Of a stretch of 64,000 bases of DNA, positions 52,349 to 60,800 are shown one piece after another. Source of the DNA: Bog-473 sp963770645 (GTDB lineage: Bacteria > Actinomycetota > Acidimicrobiia > Acidimicrobiales > RAAP-2); NCBI GenBank assembly GCA_963770645.1, contig CAVYQL010000004.1, positions 1 through 64,000 on the forward strand, written 5' to 3'. A program made the translations under genes and the position numbers. How positions within the stretch are numbered: position 1 is the first letter of the stretch; each line of letters starts with the position of its first letter. The notes beneath the pieces were generated by a model, which saw nothing but the letters and a program-made list of their open reading frames with translations, was not told the DNA's origin and did not search any database.

Positions 52349-55300
52349 TCAGGAATCAACGATGGAGACCATAGGAGAAGTCGCCAGCGCCACGGGCTTC
52401 CCCGAAGCCGTGGAGGCCTCGGTGGCCAGGAATTTGTACGTGCCCAAGTCCTCCGGGGCAGCCGCACCTACACCGCCGCCCGCGGTCGAGCCGTAGACGA
52501 TCGAACAAGTCTGCGCGCTGGCGAGCATTACCTCGGGGACGATGATGGTCCGCCCTACGATGCTGAAGACCGTTCCGCACGTCGTGGTGACGTACCCCGC
52601 AGCAGTCGGAAGGGTCGATGGAGCATCCGGCCAGTCACCGGTAGGCACGGTCAGTTTCACCTCACCACCATTGAGGCCCCCCGTGGCAGCGGTGTAAGTG
52701 AAGGTGAAGGTGACGGCCGGCGACCCGACTCCGGACCCGACATACACCGAGTTCGGGGAGACGGTCATGGTTCCCGAGCCGTTTGCCGCATAGACGCTGA
52801 CCACCGGAGAGGTCGCAAGCGCGGTCAGCGTCGTCGAAGACGTCGACGCTTCCGAAGCCGAGAAGGTGTACGCGCCGGTGCCAGCGGTGCTTGGGGCGGC
52901 TGCCCCCTTACCACCACCTGTCTTCGAGCCGTAGGAGATCGTGCAGGTCTGCCCTGCGGCGAGTGTCACTCCCGTGATCTCGATGGTCCTCCTCGCGACG
53001 CTCACGGTTCCACATGTGGAGGCGACGTTCCCCGCCGAAGTCGGCGTGGTCGAGGGAGCGTCGGCCCACCCGGTGGGCACGGTCAGCGTCAGCTCTCCCC
53101 CACTGAGCCCGCCGGAGGCGGCGTAGTAGGTGAAGGCGAGCGTGTTTCCCACGGTCCCTGCACTCACCGAGCTCGGAGACACGCTCATCCCGTTGGGACC
53201 CGGAATAATCGTGATCGACTGCTGGACAACCGCGGGCGCCCACGCCGAACTCCCCGCCTGGCTGGCGTCGATGACGCAGGTCCCGACGGCCACGAAACTC
53301 ACCTCTCCGCCCGAGAGCGTGCACCCTGTGCTCGTTGAGTCGACGGCAAATGTGACGGGCAGTCCCGACGACGCCTTTGCCGTGGGCATGTACGTCGCCC
53401 CACCGACGGAGACCGGTGAGGGGTTGGTGGAGGTGAAGGAAATCGTCTGCGGTTCGGGCTCCGCGGTGACATCCAACGTGTAGGTCGCGGTGGCCACCTG
53501 CGGCGTTGGAGTGGTGTTGTCTGTCACGTTGACGGTGAAGGTGTAGGTCCCAGACGAGGTGATCTCGTTCGCCGTGAGATCGCCGTTCTGGTCTATGGAC
53601 ATGCCTTGGGGAAGTTGGCCCGAGGTGACGGACACGTTGTACGGAGGGACACCTCCTTCGATCCCGATGGACTGGTCGTAGTACCCGTACTCGGTGGCTT
53701 CGGGTAGCGGCGAGGTGGCAGTGATCTCAAGTTCCGATTGGATGTCGAGGCAGGACGTACAGGTCTCCGCCACGTGGGGCGAACCGGGTTCCACCACAGT
53801 GATGTTCCTCGGACCCCCGAGCGCTTCGGCCGCAGGGGTCAGCGTGAAGGTGAGCTCGGTCGACGATTTCACGCTGGTGCCGTGCTGTCCACCGACCAAC
53901 GTGCCCGAGATGAACACCTTCGCCCCGCTCTCGAATCCCGAGCCTTTCAGCGTGATGGTGCTCGCAGCGCCGCCGGTCACCGTGACCGGGCTGACCGAGG
54001 TGATCGGCGATCCCGGGGTGGTGATCTCGTACGCGGTTACTCCGATGCCGTCGCGGCCGGCCACGATCAGGTCGTTGTTGTCGAACACGGGTTGGGCGAA
54101 GAGGAAGGAGCCTGGCGTGGAGATGTGCTCGATGATCTGGCCGTTACTCGCATTGAGCAGGTAGTAGCCCATGTCTTCGGGTGTGTCGCCGGTGTAGACG
54201 CTGCAGGCCACGACCCCTGCACCGTCCTCGGAGCACGAGCCGATGGGCGGGCCCGGGAGCCCCGTCTGCCAGATCGGCTGCCCCGTCGAGGGGTTGAGAT
54301 CCTGGACCGAACCCGAGTACAAGGTGCCGTCGATAGTAGTTGGCGCGCCGCCGGCTTCGATGAGATTTGAGCCGTCCCAGATCGCCGCCGCGTCGCACTC
54401 GTCCCCTCCACCACCTTCGGACATCTGGTAGTCCCAGACCGTTCCGGCGGCGAGGTCGGACGGATTGAGCACGTAGTAATAGCCGTCCTTGTTGCACGCG
54501 CCCACGAGCGGGGTCTCCACTCCGTTGATGTCACCGGTGAAGAAGGTGGGCGAGCTCCCGAAGTCGCCGTCGTCGACCCGGAGGTCCTCGGGCACCTGCC
54601 AACCGTCTTCAAAGGCCAGGTTGGAGCCGCTGAGGCGGACGATCGACTGGTTGTAGAGCGGCTGATCCTCGAAGGAGCCATAAGCGTTTCCGGTGGTGGC
54701 GATAATGTCGCCGTCAGGCATCACCCCGACGCTGCCCCAAACGCTCGCACCTTGGCTTCCAGGGGGCGTGGAGTTCCACATCCCGATCTCGGCTCCCGTC
54801 GACTGGTTGAAGCCGATCACCCCCGCGGGGACGAGGGGCAGGTCGCACCACGAGGCGATTCCGACGTACACCTCGCCGTTGGCCACGGTCGGCGACGACC
54901 AGGCGAAGTAGTCGTCTTCCGTCGAAGATGGTGCGTCGACTTGCGACTTCCACTCGACGGCCCCGGTTGCGGCGTTCAGCGCGTAGAGGTTGCCATCTTG
55001 GGAGTTCACATAGACGGTCTCAACGCCGCTCGAGGGGTTGGGGGCGACAGTGGCGGTCGAGTAGATGCCCTGTGCCGCAGTCCCACAGCCACCGCCGGGA
55101 GCCGGCAGGCGCAGCCCCAAGGAGTCCGACCACAGGATCTGCTGGGTGGACTCGCTCACTGCATAGAAGATCCCGTCCCCCACGCCGACGTAGAACACCC
55201 CGTCGTAGACCACCGGGGTGGCCATGATCGTCGGTTCCCCGGCGTTTGGAGAGACAGGCGGTGTCCAGCGCCAGACCGGCTGGAGGTCGCCAGCCTCGAC

Positions 55301-55546
55301 CCCCGGCACCGTGATGGACGTGGCCGAGGAGTTGTAGGAGCTGTGGCTCGGGCCGTTGAGGTAAGACGTCCAGTCCGTGCCCGCGGCGCTCGCGGAGCCG
55401 GGAGCGAGAACAGCGCTGGCCGCGGCCAACGGCACCAAGATGGCCGCGAGTCCTGTGGCGAGAAGCAAGCGGGAAAGACCCCGACCTCGTGTATTCGAGG
55501 GTCTGACACCTCTGCCCATCGGGCCTAGCCGCGCTCGCTCAGACAC
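52349..55546 (-). CDS. large exported protein: PQQ-like propeller, IPT and Ig-like domains
   Basis: The start is GTG at 55546 with AAGGAGG six bases upstream; the frame is open further upstream. The 1065-residue product has a signal peptide (LLLATGLAAILVPLAAASAV). An N-terminal PQQ-type beta-propeller (repeats such as GNLYALNAATGAVEW, IGFNQSTGAEIGMW) runs to about residue 500. An IPT-like domain (SPVTVTGGAASTITLKGSGF) and an Ig/cadherin-like domain (GGVPPYNVSVTSGQLPQGMS) follow. The last ~250 residues are two tandem repeats that start MSVSPSSVSAGTVG and MTVSPNSVYVGSG. It is a likely surface or matrix protein. No enzyme active site was found. Confidence 0.82.
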   Translation of the reverse strand: MSERARLGPMGRGVRPSNTRGRGLSRLLLATGLAAILVPLAAASAVLAPGSASAAGTDWTSYLNGPSHSSYNSSATSITVPGVEAGDLQPVWRWTPPVSPNAGEPTIMATPVVYDGVFYVGVGDGIFYAVSESTQQILWSDSLGLRLPAPGGGCGTAAQGIYSTATVAPNPSSGVETVYVNSQDGNLYALNAATGAVEWKSQVDAPSSTEDDYFAWSSPTVANGEVYVGIASWCDLPLVPAGVIGFNQSTGAEIGMWNSTPPGSQGASVWGSVGVMPDGDIIATTGNAYGSFEDQPLYNQSIVRLSGSNLAFEDGWQVPEDLRVDDGDFGSSPTFFTGDINGVETPLVGACNKDGYYYVLNPSDLAAGTVWDYQMSEGGGGDECDAAAIWDGSNLIEAGGAPTTIDGTLYSGSVQDLNPSTGQPIWQTGLPGPPIGSCSEDGAGVVACSVYTGDTPEDMGYYLLNASNGQIIEHISTPGSFLFAQPVFDNNDLIVAGRDGIGVTAYEITTPGSPITSVSPVTVTGGAASTITLKGSGFESGAKVFISGTLVGGQHGTSVKSSTELTFTLTPAAEALGGPRNITVVEPGSPHVAETCTSCLDIQSELEITATSPLPEATEYGYYDQSIGIEGGVPPYNVSVTSGQLPQGMSIDQNGDLTANEITSSGTYTFTVNVTDNTTPTPQVATATYTLDVTAEPEPQTISFTSTNPSPVSVGGATYMPTAKASSGLPVTFAVDSTSTGCTLSGGEVSFVAVGTCVIDASQAGSSAWAPAVVQQSITIIPGPNGMSVSPSSVSAGTVGNTLAFTYYAASGGLSGGELTLTVPTGWADAPSTTPTSAGNVASTCGTVSVARRTIEITGVTLAAGQTCTISYGSKTGGGKGAAAPSTAGTGAYTFSASEASTSSTTLTALATSPVVSVYAANGSGTMTVSPNSVYVGSGVGSPAVTFTFTYTAATGGLNGGEVKLTVPTGDWPDAPSTLPTAAGYVTTTCGTVFSIVGRTIIVPEVMLASAQTCSIVYGSTAGGGVGAAAPEDLGTYKFLATEASTASGKPVALATSPMVSIVDS

Positions 55547-55726
55547 CAGTGTCCTCCTTAGTTCCGCCCCGGGCGAATTAGGAGAGGTCTGGCAGCGGGT
55601 TTGATACCAATGCATGCCTGCCGCGACACGGTCTCGTCTGGTCAAACGGGCCTACTTGGGTTCACCAGTCGGACTGTGGACGGCTCAGTCATGTCGTCAC
55701 CGCACGACGCATCCGATGCGCGGCTC

Positions 55727-55775
55727 TTGACACATTTGAACAGACCGGTCTACCTTCTTGCGAACAGACCGGTCT
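55727..55775 (+). promoter_or_regulatory. promoter with paired palindromic operators
   Basis: TTGACA at 55727-55732 is a perfect -35 box, followed after 18 bases by TACCTT at 55751-55756 as a possible -10. Two copies of the perfect palindrome AGACCGGTCT lie at 55742-55751 and 55766-55775, both within ACAGACCGGTCTAC, 24 bases apart. They overlap and follow the -10, so a bound repressor would block transcription. The TetR gene at 56676 is the obvious candidate regulator. Confidence 0.8.
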
Positions 55776-55789
55776 ACTCAAGGAGCGAC

Positions 55790-56470
55790 ATGGGCGCACG
55801 AAGCACGACGAGTCACAAGGAACCGGGCTCGGCGCTCGTGACCGGGGCCACCTCTGGAATCGGGCGAGCGACGTCTTTGCGCCTTGCCCGCGACGGCTGG
55901 CGGATCGTCGTGCACGGCCGCGACGCCCGACGAGGGGACGAGGTAGTCCGAGAGATCGAGAGGGAAGGAGGACTGGCGCGATTTGTGCCCGCAGACCTCA
56001 AAGACGTGGCCGCTGTGCGAGGCCTGGTCAAAGAGGCGGGGGGCGTTGACGTCCTCGTCAACAACGCCGGGTCATCGTGGTTCGGCCCGACCGCCGGTCT
56101 TGACGAGGCGACCTTCGACGACCTTTTCGACGGCAACGTGCGCTCGGCCTATTTCCTCGTCGCGGGGATCGCTACGCTCCTCGGGCAGCATCATCAGCCT
56201 GGCCAGCATGGCCGGCCAGATCGGCATGGACGGCGGGGCCGCCTACGGAGCAACCAAGGAAGCGCTGAGCTCCATGACGCGGTCCTGGGCGGCCGAGTTC
56301 AGCCCTCGGGGAGTCCGGGTCGATGCCATCGCCGCCGGCCCGGTGTTCAGCGCCCCTGAAAAAGCATCCTTCATCGAGCAGCTGGGCTCGACGACGCTTC
56401 TCGGACGCGGCGCCCAGGTCGAAGAGATCGCCACAGTGTTGTCAGTGCTCGACACGGTCTCCTCTCTCGG
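55790..56470 (+). pseudogene. frameshifted and truncated short-chain dehydrogenase
   Basis: ATG at 55790 follows AAGGAG. The first frame gives SALVTGATSGIGRATSLRLA and DVLVNNAGSSWFGPTAGLDE, the normal SDR cofactor motifs. Near 56170-56180 the frame shifts by one base, after which the SDR continues as GSIISLASMAGQIGMDGGAA and YGATKEALSSMTRSWAAEFS, with Tyr and Lys of the active site. The usual C-terminal strand and glycine-rich end are missing, and DUF427-like sequence appears instead. So this gene has at least one frameshift and has lost its end. The intact promoter and operators upstream suggest it was active recently. Confidence 0.8.
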
Positions 56471-56508
56471 CTTGGGCATCCCCGCTGTCGCTGCCGGGGT
56501 GGCCGTCG

Positions 56509-56661
56509 GAGAGGCCCGATCTGGACGCGGTCGTCTGGTATTACGACGAGCCGTTCCCCGCCGTCGCGGACATCGAGGGTCACGTGGCTTTCTACGTCGA
56601 CCGGGTCACCGTTACCACAACCTCGAGCGAACCCACCCCTACGATGGACAGACCCGTCTGA
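56509..56661 (+). pseudogene. DUF427 domain remnant
   Basis: In the third frame the text reads PDLDAVVWYYDEPFPAVADI and then EGHVAFYVDRVTV, matching the C-terminal half of DUF427 proteins (often W-Y-Y-P-EP followed by HVAFY). The N-terminal half is absent, and the frame fuses to the broken SDR. About 50 residues remain before a stop that lies just ahead of the TetR ribosome site. Confidence 0.6.
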
Positions 56662-56675
56662 AAGGAGGCCTACCC

Positions 56676-57266
56676 GTGAGTACGACCGCATCGGTTCCGA
56701 CCGAACATCGATCGTCGGCGAGGGAGCGGCTCCTCGCCGCGGCCAACGATCTCTTTTATGCCGAGGGCGTCCAGACCGTTGGCATCGACCGCATCATCGA
56801 GCGGGCCGGGGTCGCCAAGGCCTCGCTCTACAACCTCTTCGGCAGCAAGGAGGAGCTTGTTGCCGCGTATTTGGCTTCACGACACGACCAAACGACCAGC
56901 AGAGTGACCAGGGCCATCGAGAGCGTCGACGATCCGCGTCAGAAGATCCTGGCTGTCTTCGAGGCGCAAGCCAGGATGTACCAGCAGCCCGACTTCAACG
57001 GCTGCGCATTCATCGCCGCCTCTACCGAGGCGCCGTCACACGGACTCGTCGAGCAAGCCGCCGACCAGTTTCGGGCCTGGATCCGAGCCATGTTCACCGA
57101 CCTTGCCGAGCAAGCCGGCGCCGTCGATTCTGCGAACCTCGGACGCCAACTCCACCTCGTCTACGACGGCGCCGGACTGGCGGCGCGCATGGACCACCAC
57201 GACCCCGCGATCGCTCCTTCCACCCGCGACGCCGTCCAGGCGCTGCTCGAGGCCGCGCTGAGGTGA
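56676..57266 (+). CDS. TetR-family transcriptional regulator
   Basis: The start is GTG at 56676 with AAAGGAGG six bases upstream. The 196-residue regulator has the helix-turn-helix at about 36-56 (GIDRIIERAGVAKASLYNLF), followed by GSKEELVAAYL. The C-terminal domain contains NGCAFIAASTEAP, typical of the QacR/YxaF-like subgroup. It is the last gene behind the paired palindromic operators at 55742-55775 and probably represses that promoter and so itself. The target SDR gene is now broken, leaving the regulator as the only intact product. Confidence 0.9.
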   Translation: MSTTASVPTEHRSSARERLLAAANDLFYAEGVQTVGIDRIIERAGVAKASLYNLFGSKEELVAAYLASRHDQTTSRVTRAIESVDDPRQKILAVFEAQARMYQQPDFNGCAFIAASTEAPSHGLVEQAADQFRAWIRAMFTDLAEQAGAVDSANLGRQLHLVYDGAGLAARMDHHDPAIAPSTRDAVQALLEAALR

Positions 57267-57327
57267 GCCCGTCGGGCATCGAGGCGACATTGATCCGATC
57301 TGGTTGGGTCAGCCACATCGGGTCGCT

Positions 57328-57945
57328 TTAGATTCCGGACTCGACCTGTTGCTCGGTTGTCTGATCCACCCGGACGGTTCTCTGCGCCGCAGGGGTTGCC
57401 CTGCTCTGGTGCCGCGAGGCCCAGCCATCGACGAAGGCACCGCAGAACACCAGGACGATCCCGGTGCCGATGCTGTACCCGAGCTCGTAGGCGAGGACGC
57501 GTAGGTGCGTACCGGCCACGAAGTACGCGCCGCCGTTCGAGATCACGGGCCACGCCAGGGGCCCGATGGCGAACCACGCGCCGCACACCATCAACAGCGT
57601 CCCGGCTGTCGCCAGGCTCAGACGGCCTCGTCCCACGGTGACGCCGCGCGACTCAGCCAAGACGAAGAGGCCGACGAGTACACCGGCGACACCGGGAACC
57701 AGAGCCAGGGTTGCATGCGTCAGGCTCCAGTGCCACGCCCCAGACCCGTCGCCGCTGTAGCCAAACGAGGGGCCCACGTAGGGGACGATCCCGCCCCACG
57801 CGGACACCAGCGTCGCCGCGACACCCGCAGTGCCGAGACCGATCCTCCCGAGACGAACTCGCGCGCGGGCTTCATGGCGACCGGCGCCCCGCCGCTCGAC
57901 TGGACGCTTGAAGTGATCGCTTCCTGCAACGGTGCTTGTGGTCAT
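57328..57945 (-). CDS. four-helix membrane protein, 205 aa
   Basis: The start is ATG at 57945 with GGGAGG about seven bases upstream; the longer frame belongs to a YihY remnant. The protein has a basic N-terminus and four hydrophobic segments (near LGTAGVAATLVSAWGGIV, LALVPGVAGVLVGLFVLAE, LATAGTLLMVCGAWFAIGPL and LGYSIGTGIVLVFCGAFVDG). A polar tail follows. The first loop, VPYVGPSFGYSGDGSGAW, is extracytoplasmic. No family is recognised. It is convergent with the TetR gene. Confidence 0.7.
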   Translation of the reverse strand: MTTSTVAGSDHFKRPVERRGAGRHEARARVRLGRIGLGTAGVAATLVSAWGGIVPYVGPSFGYSGDGSGAWHWSLTHATLALVPGVAGVLVGLFVLAESRGVTVGRGRLSLATAGTLLMVCGAWFAIGPLAWPVISNGGAYFVAGTHLRVLAYELGYSIGTGIVLVFCGAFVDGWASRHQSRATPAAQRTVRVDQTTEQQVESGI

Positions 57946-57986
57946 GGCGATACCTCCCGCCGTCGTCGACGGCCACACCATGGGAA

Positions 57987-58212
57987 TTACCCATCGGTGA
58001 AGCAAGAAAACTGATGACCGCCTGGCCGCACCGTCACCCGGAGAAGCAACAACGAGAAGAGCGACAAGAACCCGTAGTAGCCAAGTAAAAGCGCACCGTG
58101 AACCTCCGCGATCGTCACCAAGCTTCTGGACGACCCCGAAGACAAAAGCCATGGGCTGACTGCGCTGCTCACGCCCGTCGGCGGCACGCAGGGCCTGCTC
58201 AATGAGATTCAT
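57987..58212 (-). pseudogene. YihY/BrkB-family membrane protein, N-terminal remnant with frameshift
   Basis: From 58212 one frame reads MNLIEQALRAADGREQR and FVFGVVQKLGDDRGG. A second frame, one base shifted near 58100, reads GALLLGYYGFLSLFSLLLLR. Together these are the typical first 70 residues of YihY/BrkB (virulence-factor-BrkB-like) proteins, which are normally ~280-320 residues long. The remaining ~230 residues are absent, so this is a decayed remnant. Confidence 0.65.
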
Positions 58213-58227
58213 CCCAGATCACCCAAT

Positions 58228-59880
58228 GTGTGCACCGGTGCTCTGGAACAGGTAATCCCTCAATCCGCACATGGGTCTGTACCCCTACCCCGCGAGGTCA
58301 ACCGGTGCCGCTCGGTACCGTGGGGGTCGGTGACGCCAACGCCGAAGGGACCCCGGACCACGAAGGGCGCAAGGCGCGCCGGCGCCCGAGGCGAGGAGAC
58401 ACCCGCCAAAGCGGTTGCCCGCGCCACGAAGAAGGACGCACCGAGTCCACGGACCCGCGATGCGCTGGGTACCTATCGCACGAAGCGGGACCCGAAGAGG
58501 ACGCCGGAGCCGATGGGTCGTCCATCCCGCTCGCGCACAGACGGAAACCTCTTCGTGATCCAAGAGCACCACGCCCGGAGTCTGCACTGGGATCTGCGCC
58601 TCGAGCGCGCCGGAGTCCTCGTCTCGTGGGCACTGCCCAAGGGACTGCCCGAGTCCCCCGACAACAACCACCTCGCGGTGCACACCGAGGACCACCCCCT
58701 CGAATACGGCACCTTCGAAGGTGAGATCCCACAGGGCGAGTACGGCGGAGGCGAGGTGACCATCTGGGATCACGGAACCTACGAGGCAGAGAAGTGGACC
58801 GACACCGAGGTGAAGTTCGTCCTGCACGGAACACGGGGTGACGGCGAGTTCGTGCTGTTCCAGACCAAAGATCGCAACTGGATGATCCACCGGCACGGGC
58901 CTTCCACCCGGGCAGACCCCTTACCGACCTCGATCAAGCCGATGCTCGCCACCGCCGGGCAGCTGCCGTCCGACGGCGGGGAGTGGGCCTTCGAGATCAA
59001 GTGGGATGGCGTGCGGGCCATCCTCTTCGTCGAGGGCGGGCGGGTCCGCGCACAGAGCCGCAATGACCTCGACGTCACTGCATCGTTTCCCGAACTGGCC
59101 GACATCGGCGAGTTTCTCGGGATGACGACCTGCGTGCTCGATGGCGAGATCGTGGCATTGGGCGAGAACGGCCGGCCCAACTTTGCAAGGCTCCAGCGTC
59201 GGATGCACGTGGCGAATCAGCGCGAGGCGCACCGCCGCGCTGCGGTCGACCCGGTCAGCTTCGTCGCGTTCGACGTCCTCTACCTGCGCGGCCGCTCGCT
59301 GCTGTCGTCGGGCTACGACGAGCGTCGTGCCCAGCTCGAATCGCTACACCTCTCGGGCGCGAACTTCACGACAACGGAATCGTTCCGAGACGTCTCGGGA
59401 CGCGACATCCTGGCCGCGACCGCCGCGAACGGGCTCGAGGGGGTGGTCGCCAAACGCCGGAGCTCTTCGTACAAACCAGGACGGCGGTCACCGGACTGGA
59501 TCAAAGTCAAATCATTCCGTACCCAGGAAGTCGTCATCGGGGGCTGGACCGACGGCCGTGGTGAGCGAAAAGGAGATCTCGGTGCGCTCCTCCTCGGCGT
59601 GCCAGACGCCGAAGGATTGCGCTACGTCGGCAAGGTGGGGACCGGTTTCAACACGAGCGACCGGGAGGCGCTCCTCGCGGACCTTCGACCCCTGGCGCGG
59701 CGTACCAGTCCCTTTGCGGCTCCCTTGCCGGCGGCCGAGACGGCCGGTGCCCACTTCGTTCGGCCCACGCTGGTGGGCGAGGTCGAGTTCTCCGAGTGGA
59801 CGACCGCGCGGCGGCTACGCCAATCGACGTGGAGAGGATTGCGCCCTGACAAGTCGGTCGAGGAGGTCGTCGTGGAATGA
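58228..59880 (+). CDS. ligD: LigD-type ATP-dependent DNA ligase with 3'-phosphoesterase domain
   Basis: The 550-residue product starts with a basic linker; the true start may lie tens of codons downstream. The phosphoesterase domain has His114 and His120 with Asp122 in EHHARSLHWDLRLE, and His156 in EDHPLEYG. The ligase domain has the adenylated Lys258 in EIKWDGVR, then CVLDGEIVALGENG, GLEGVVAKRRSSSYKPGRRS and DWIKVKSF. It seals double-strand breaks after end trimming in non-homologous end joining. The polymerase domain, usually in the same protein, is encoded by the next gene. No Ku gene is in the window. Confidence 0.93.
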   Translation: MCTGALEQVIPQSAHGSVPLPREVNRCRSVPWGSVTPTPKGPRTTKGARRAGARGEETPAKAVARATKKDAPSPRTRDALGTYRTKRDPKRTPEPMGRPSRSRTDGNLFVIQEHHARSLHWDLRLERAGVLVSWALPKGLPESPDNNHLAVHTEDHPLEYGTFEGEIPQGEYGGGEVTIWDHGTYEAEKWTDTEVKFVLHGTRGDGEFVLFQTKDRNWMIHRHGPSTRADPLPTSIKPMLATAGQLPSDGGEWAFEIKWDGVRAILFVEGGRVRAQSRNDLDVTASFPELADIGEFLGMTTCVLDGEIVALGENGRPNFARLQRRMHVANQREAHRRAAVDPVSFVAFDVLYLRGRSLLSSGYDERRAQLESLHLSGANFTTTESFRDVSGRDILAATAANGLEGVVAKRRSSSYKPGRRSPDWIKVKSFRTQEVVIGGWTDGRGERKGDLGALLLGVPDAEGLRYVGKVGTGFNTSDREALLADLRPLARRTSPFAAPLPAAETAGAHFVRPTLVGEVEFSEWTTARRLRQSTWRGLRPDKSVEEVVVE

Positions 59881-60776
59881 GTCCTTCCACCCGGGTCACC
59901 ATCGGTGGACGGGAACTGACCGTGTCGAACCTCGACAAAGTGCTGTTCCCTGACGCCGGATTCACCAAGGGCCAACTCATCGACTACTACGTGCGAGTCG
60001 CCGAGGTGATACTTCCGCACCTTCGGAACCGACCGCTGACGATGAAGAGGTTCCCCGACGGCGTGGACGCCAAGTCCTTCTTCGAGAAGCACAGGCCGTC
60101 GCACACGCCGGACTGGGTCCAGTCTCTCGTCGTGCCGTCAACTGACGGCCACGAGGACATCCCCTATGTGATGGTGAACGACCTTCCCACATTGGCCTGG
60201 GCGGCCAACCTCGGGACCATCGAACTCCACGTCCCCTTATGGCACGCAGGCGGCCGCCGCAAGGTGCCCGCCAATCCCGACCAGATGGTCTTCGACCTCG
60301 ATCCGGGCCCGGGCACCTCCATCGTCGAGTGCTGCGTCGTCGCCGAGTACGTGGCCAACGAGCTGGCCGAGTCCGGCATGGAATCCTTCGCCAAGACCAG
60401 CGGCCGCAAGGGTCTTCAGCTCTACACGGCGACGCGCCCGTGGACCACATGGGACATGTCGCGCGAGCAAGCGCACGAGATCGCTCGCAAGCTCGAGGCA
60501 GAGCATCGTGAACTCGTCGTCTCGAACATGCGCCGCTCGCTCCGCGAGAACCGCGTCCTCATCGATTGGAGCCAGAACCACGTCGCCAAGACGACCGTGA
60601 GTGTGTATTCGGTCCGGGCGATGCCAGAACCGTTTGTTTCGACCCCGGTCACTTTCGAAGAGGTGCGCCGCTGCGCCAAGAAGAAGGAGCCGGCCCTGCT
60701 CCGTTTCACGACCGACCAGGTGCTGGCCCGGGTGGACAAGAGCGGAGACCTCTTTGCTCCCCTGACATCTCGCTGA
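59877..60776 (+). CDS. LigD-type polymerase/primase domain protein
   Basis: The ATG overlaps the ligase stop as ATGA. The 299-residue archaeo-eukaryotic primase-like polymerase has the metal-binding Asp140 and Asp142 in FDLDPGPG and Asp230 in VLIDWSQN. It also has KTSGRKGLQLY and the N-terminal segment NLDKVLFPDAGFTKGQLIDY. It adds nucleotides to broken DNA ends before ligation. Translational coupling replaces the single-chain fusion found in mycobacterial LigD. The 3' end carries a 24-bp tandem duplication. Confidence 0.92.
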   Translation: MSPSTRVTIGGRELTVSNLDKVLFPDAGFTKGQLIDYYVRVAEVILPHLRNRPLTMKRFPDGVDAKSFFEKHRPSHTPDWVQSLVVPSTDGHEDIPYVMVNDLPTLAWAANLGTIELHVPLWHAGGRRKVPANPDQMVFDLDPGPGTSIVECCVVAEYVANELAESGMESFAKTSGRKGLQLYTATRPWTTWDMSREQAHEIARKLEAEHRELVVSNMRRSLRENRVLIDWSQNHVAKTTVSVYSVRAMPEPFVSTPVTFEEVRRCAKKKEPALLRFTTDQVLARVDKSGDLFAPLTSR

Positions 60777-60800
60777 TTTGCTCCCCTGGCATCTCGCTCA
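60753..60800 (+). repeat. 24-bp tandem duplication at the polymerase stop
   Basis: TTTGCTCCCCTGACATCTCG at 60753 onward is repeated from 60777 as TTTGCTCCCCTGGCATCTCG. The 24-bp units differ at two bases. The stop codon TGA (60774-60776) ends the first unit, and the matching triplet is TCA in the second. The repeat therefore lies half inside and half outside the gene. Confidence 0.9.
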
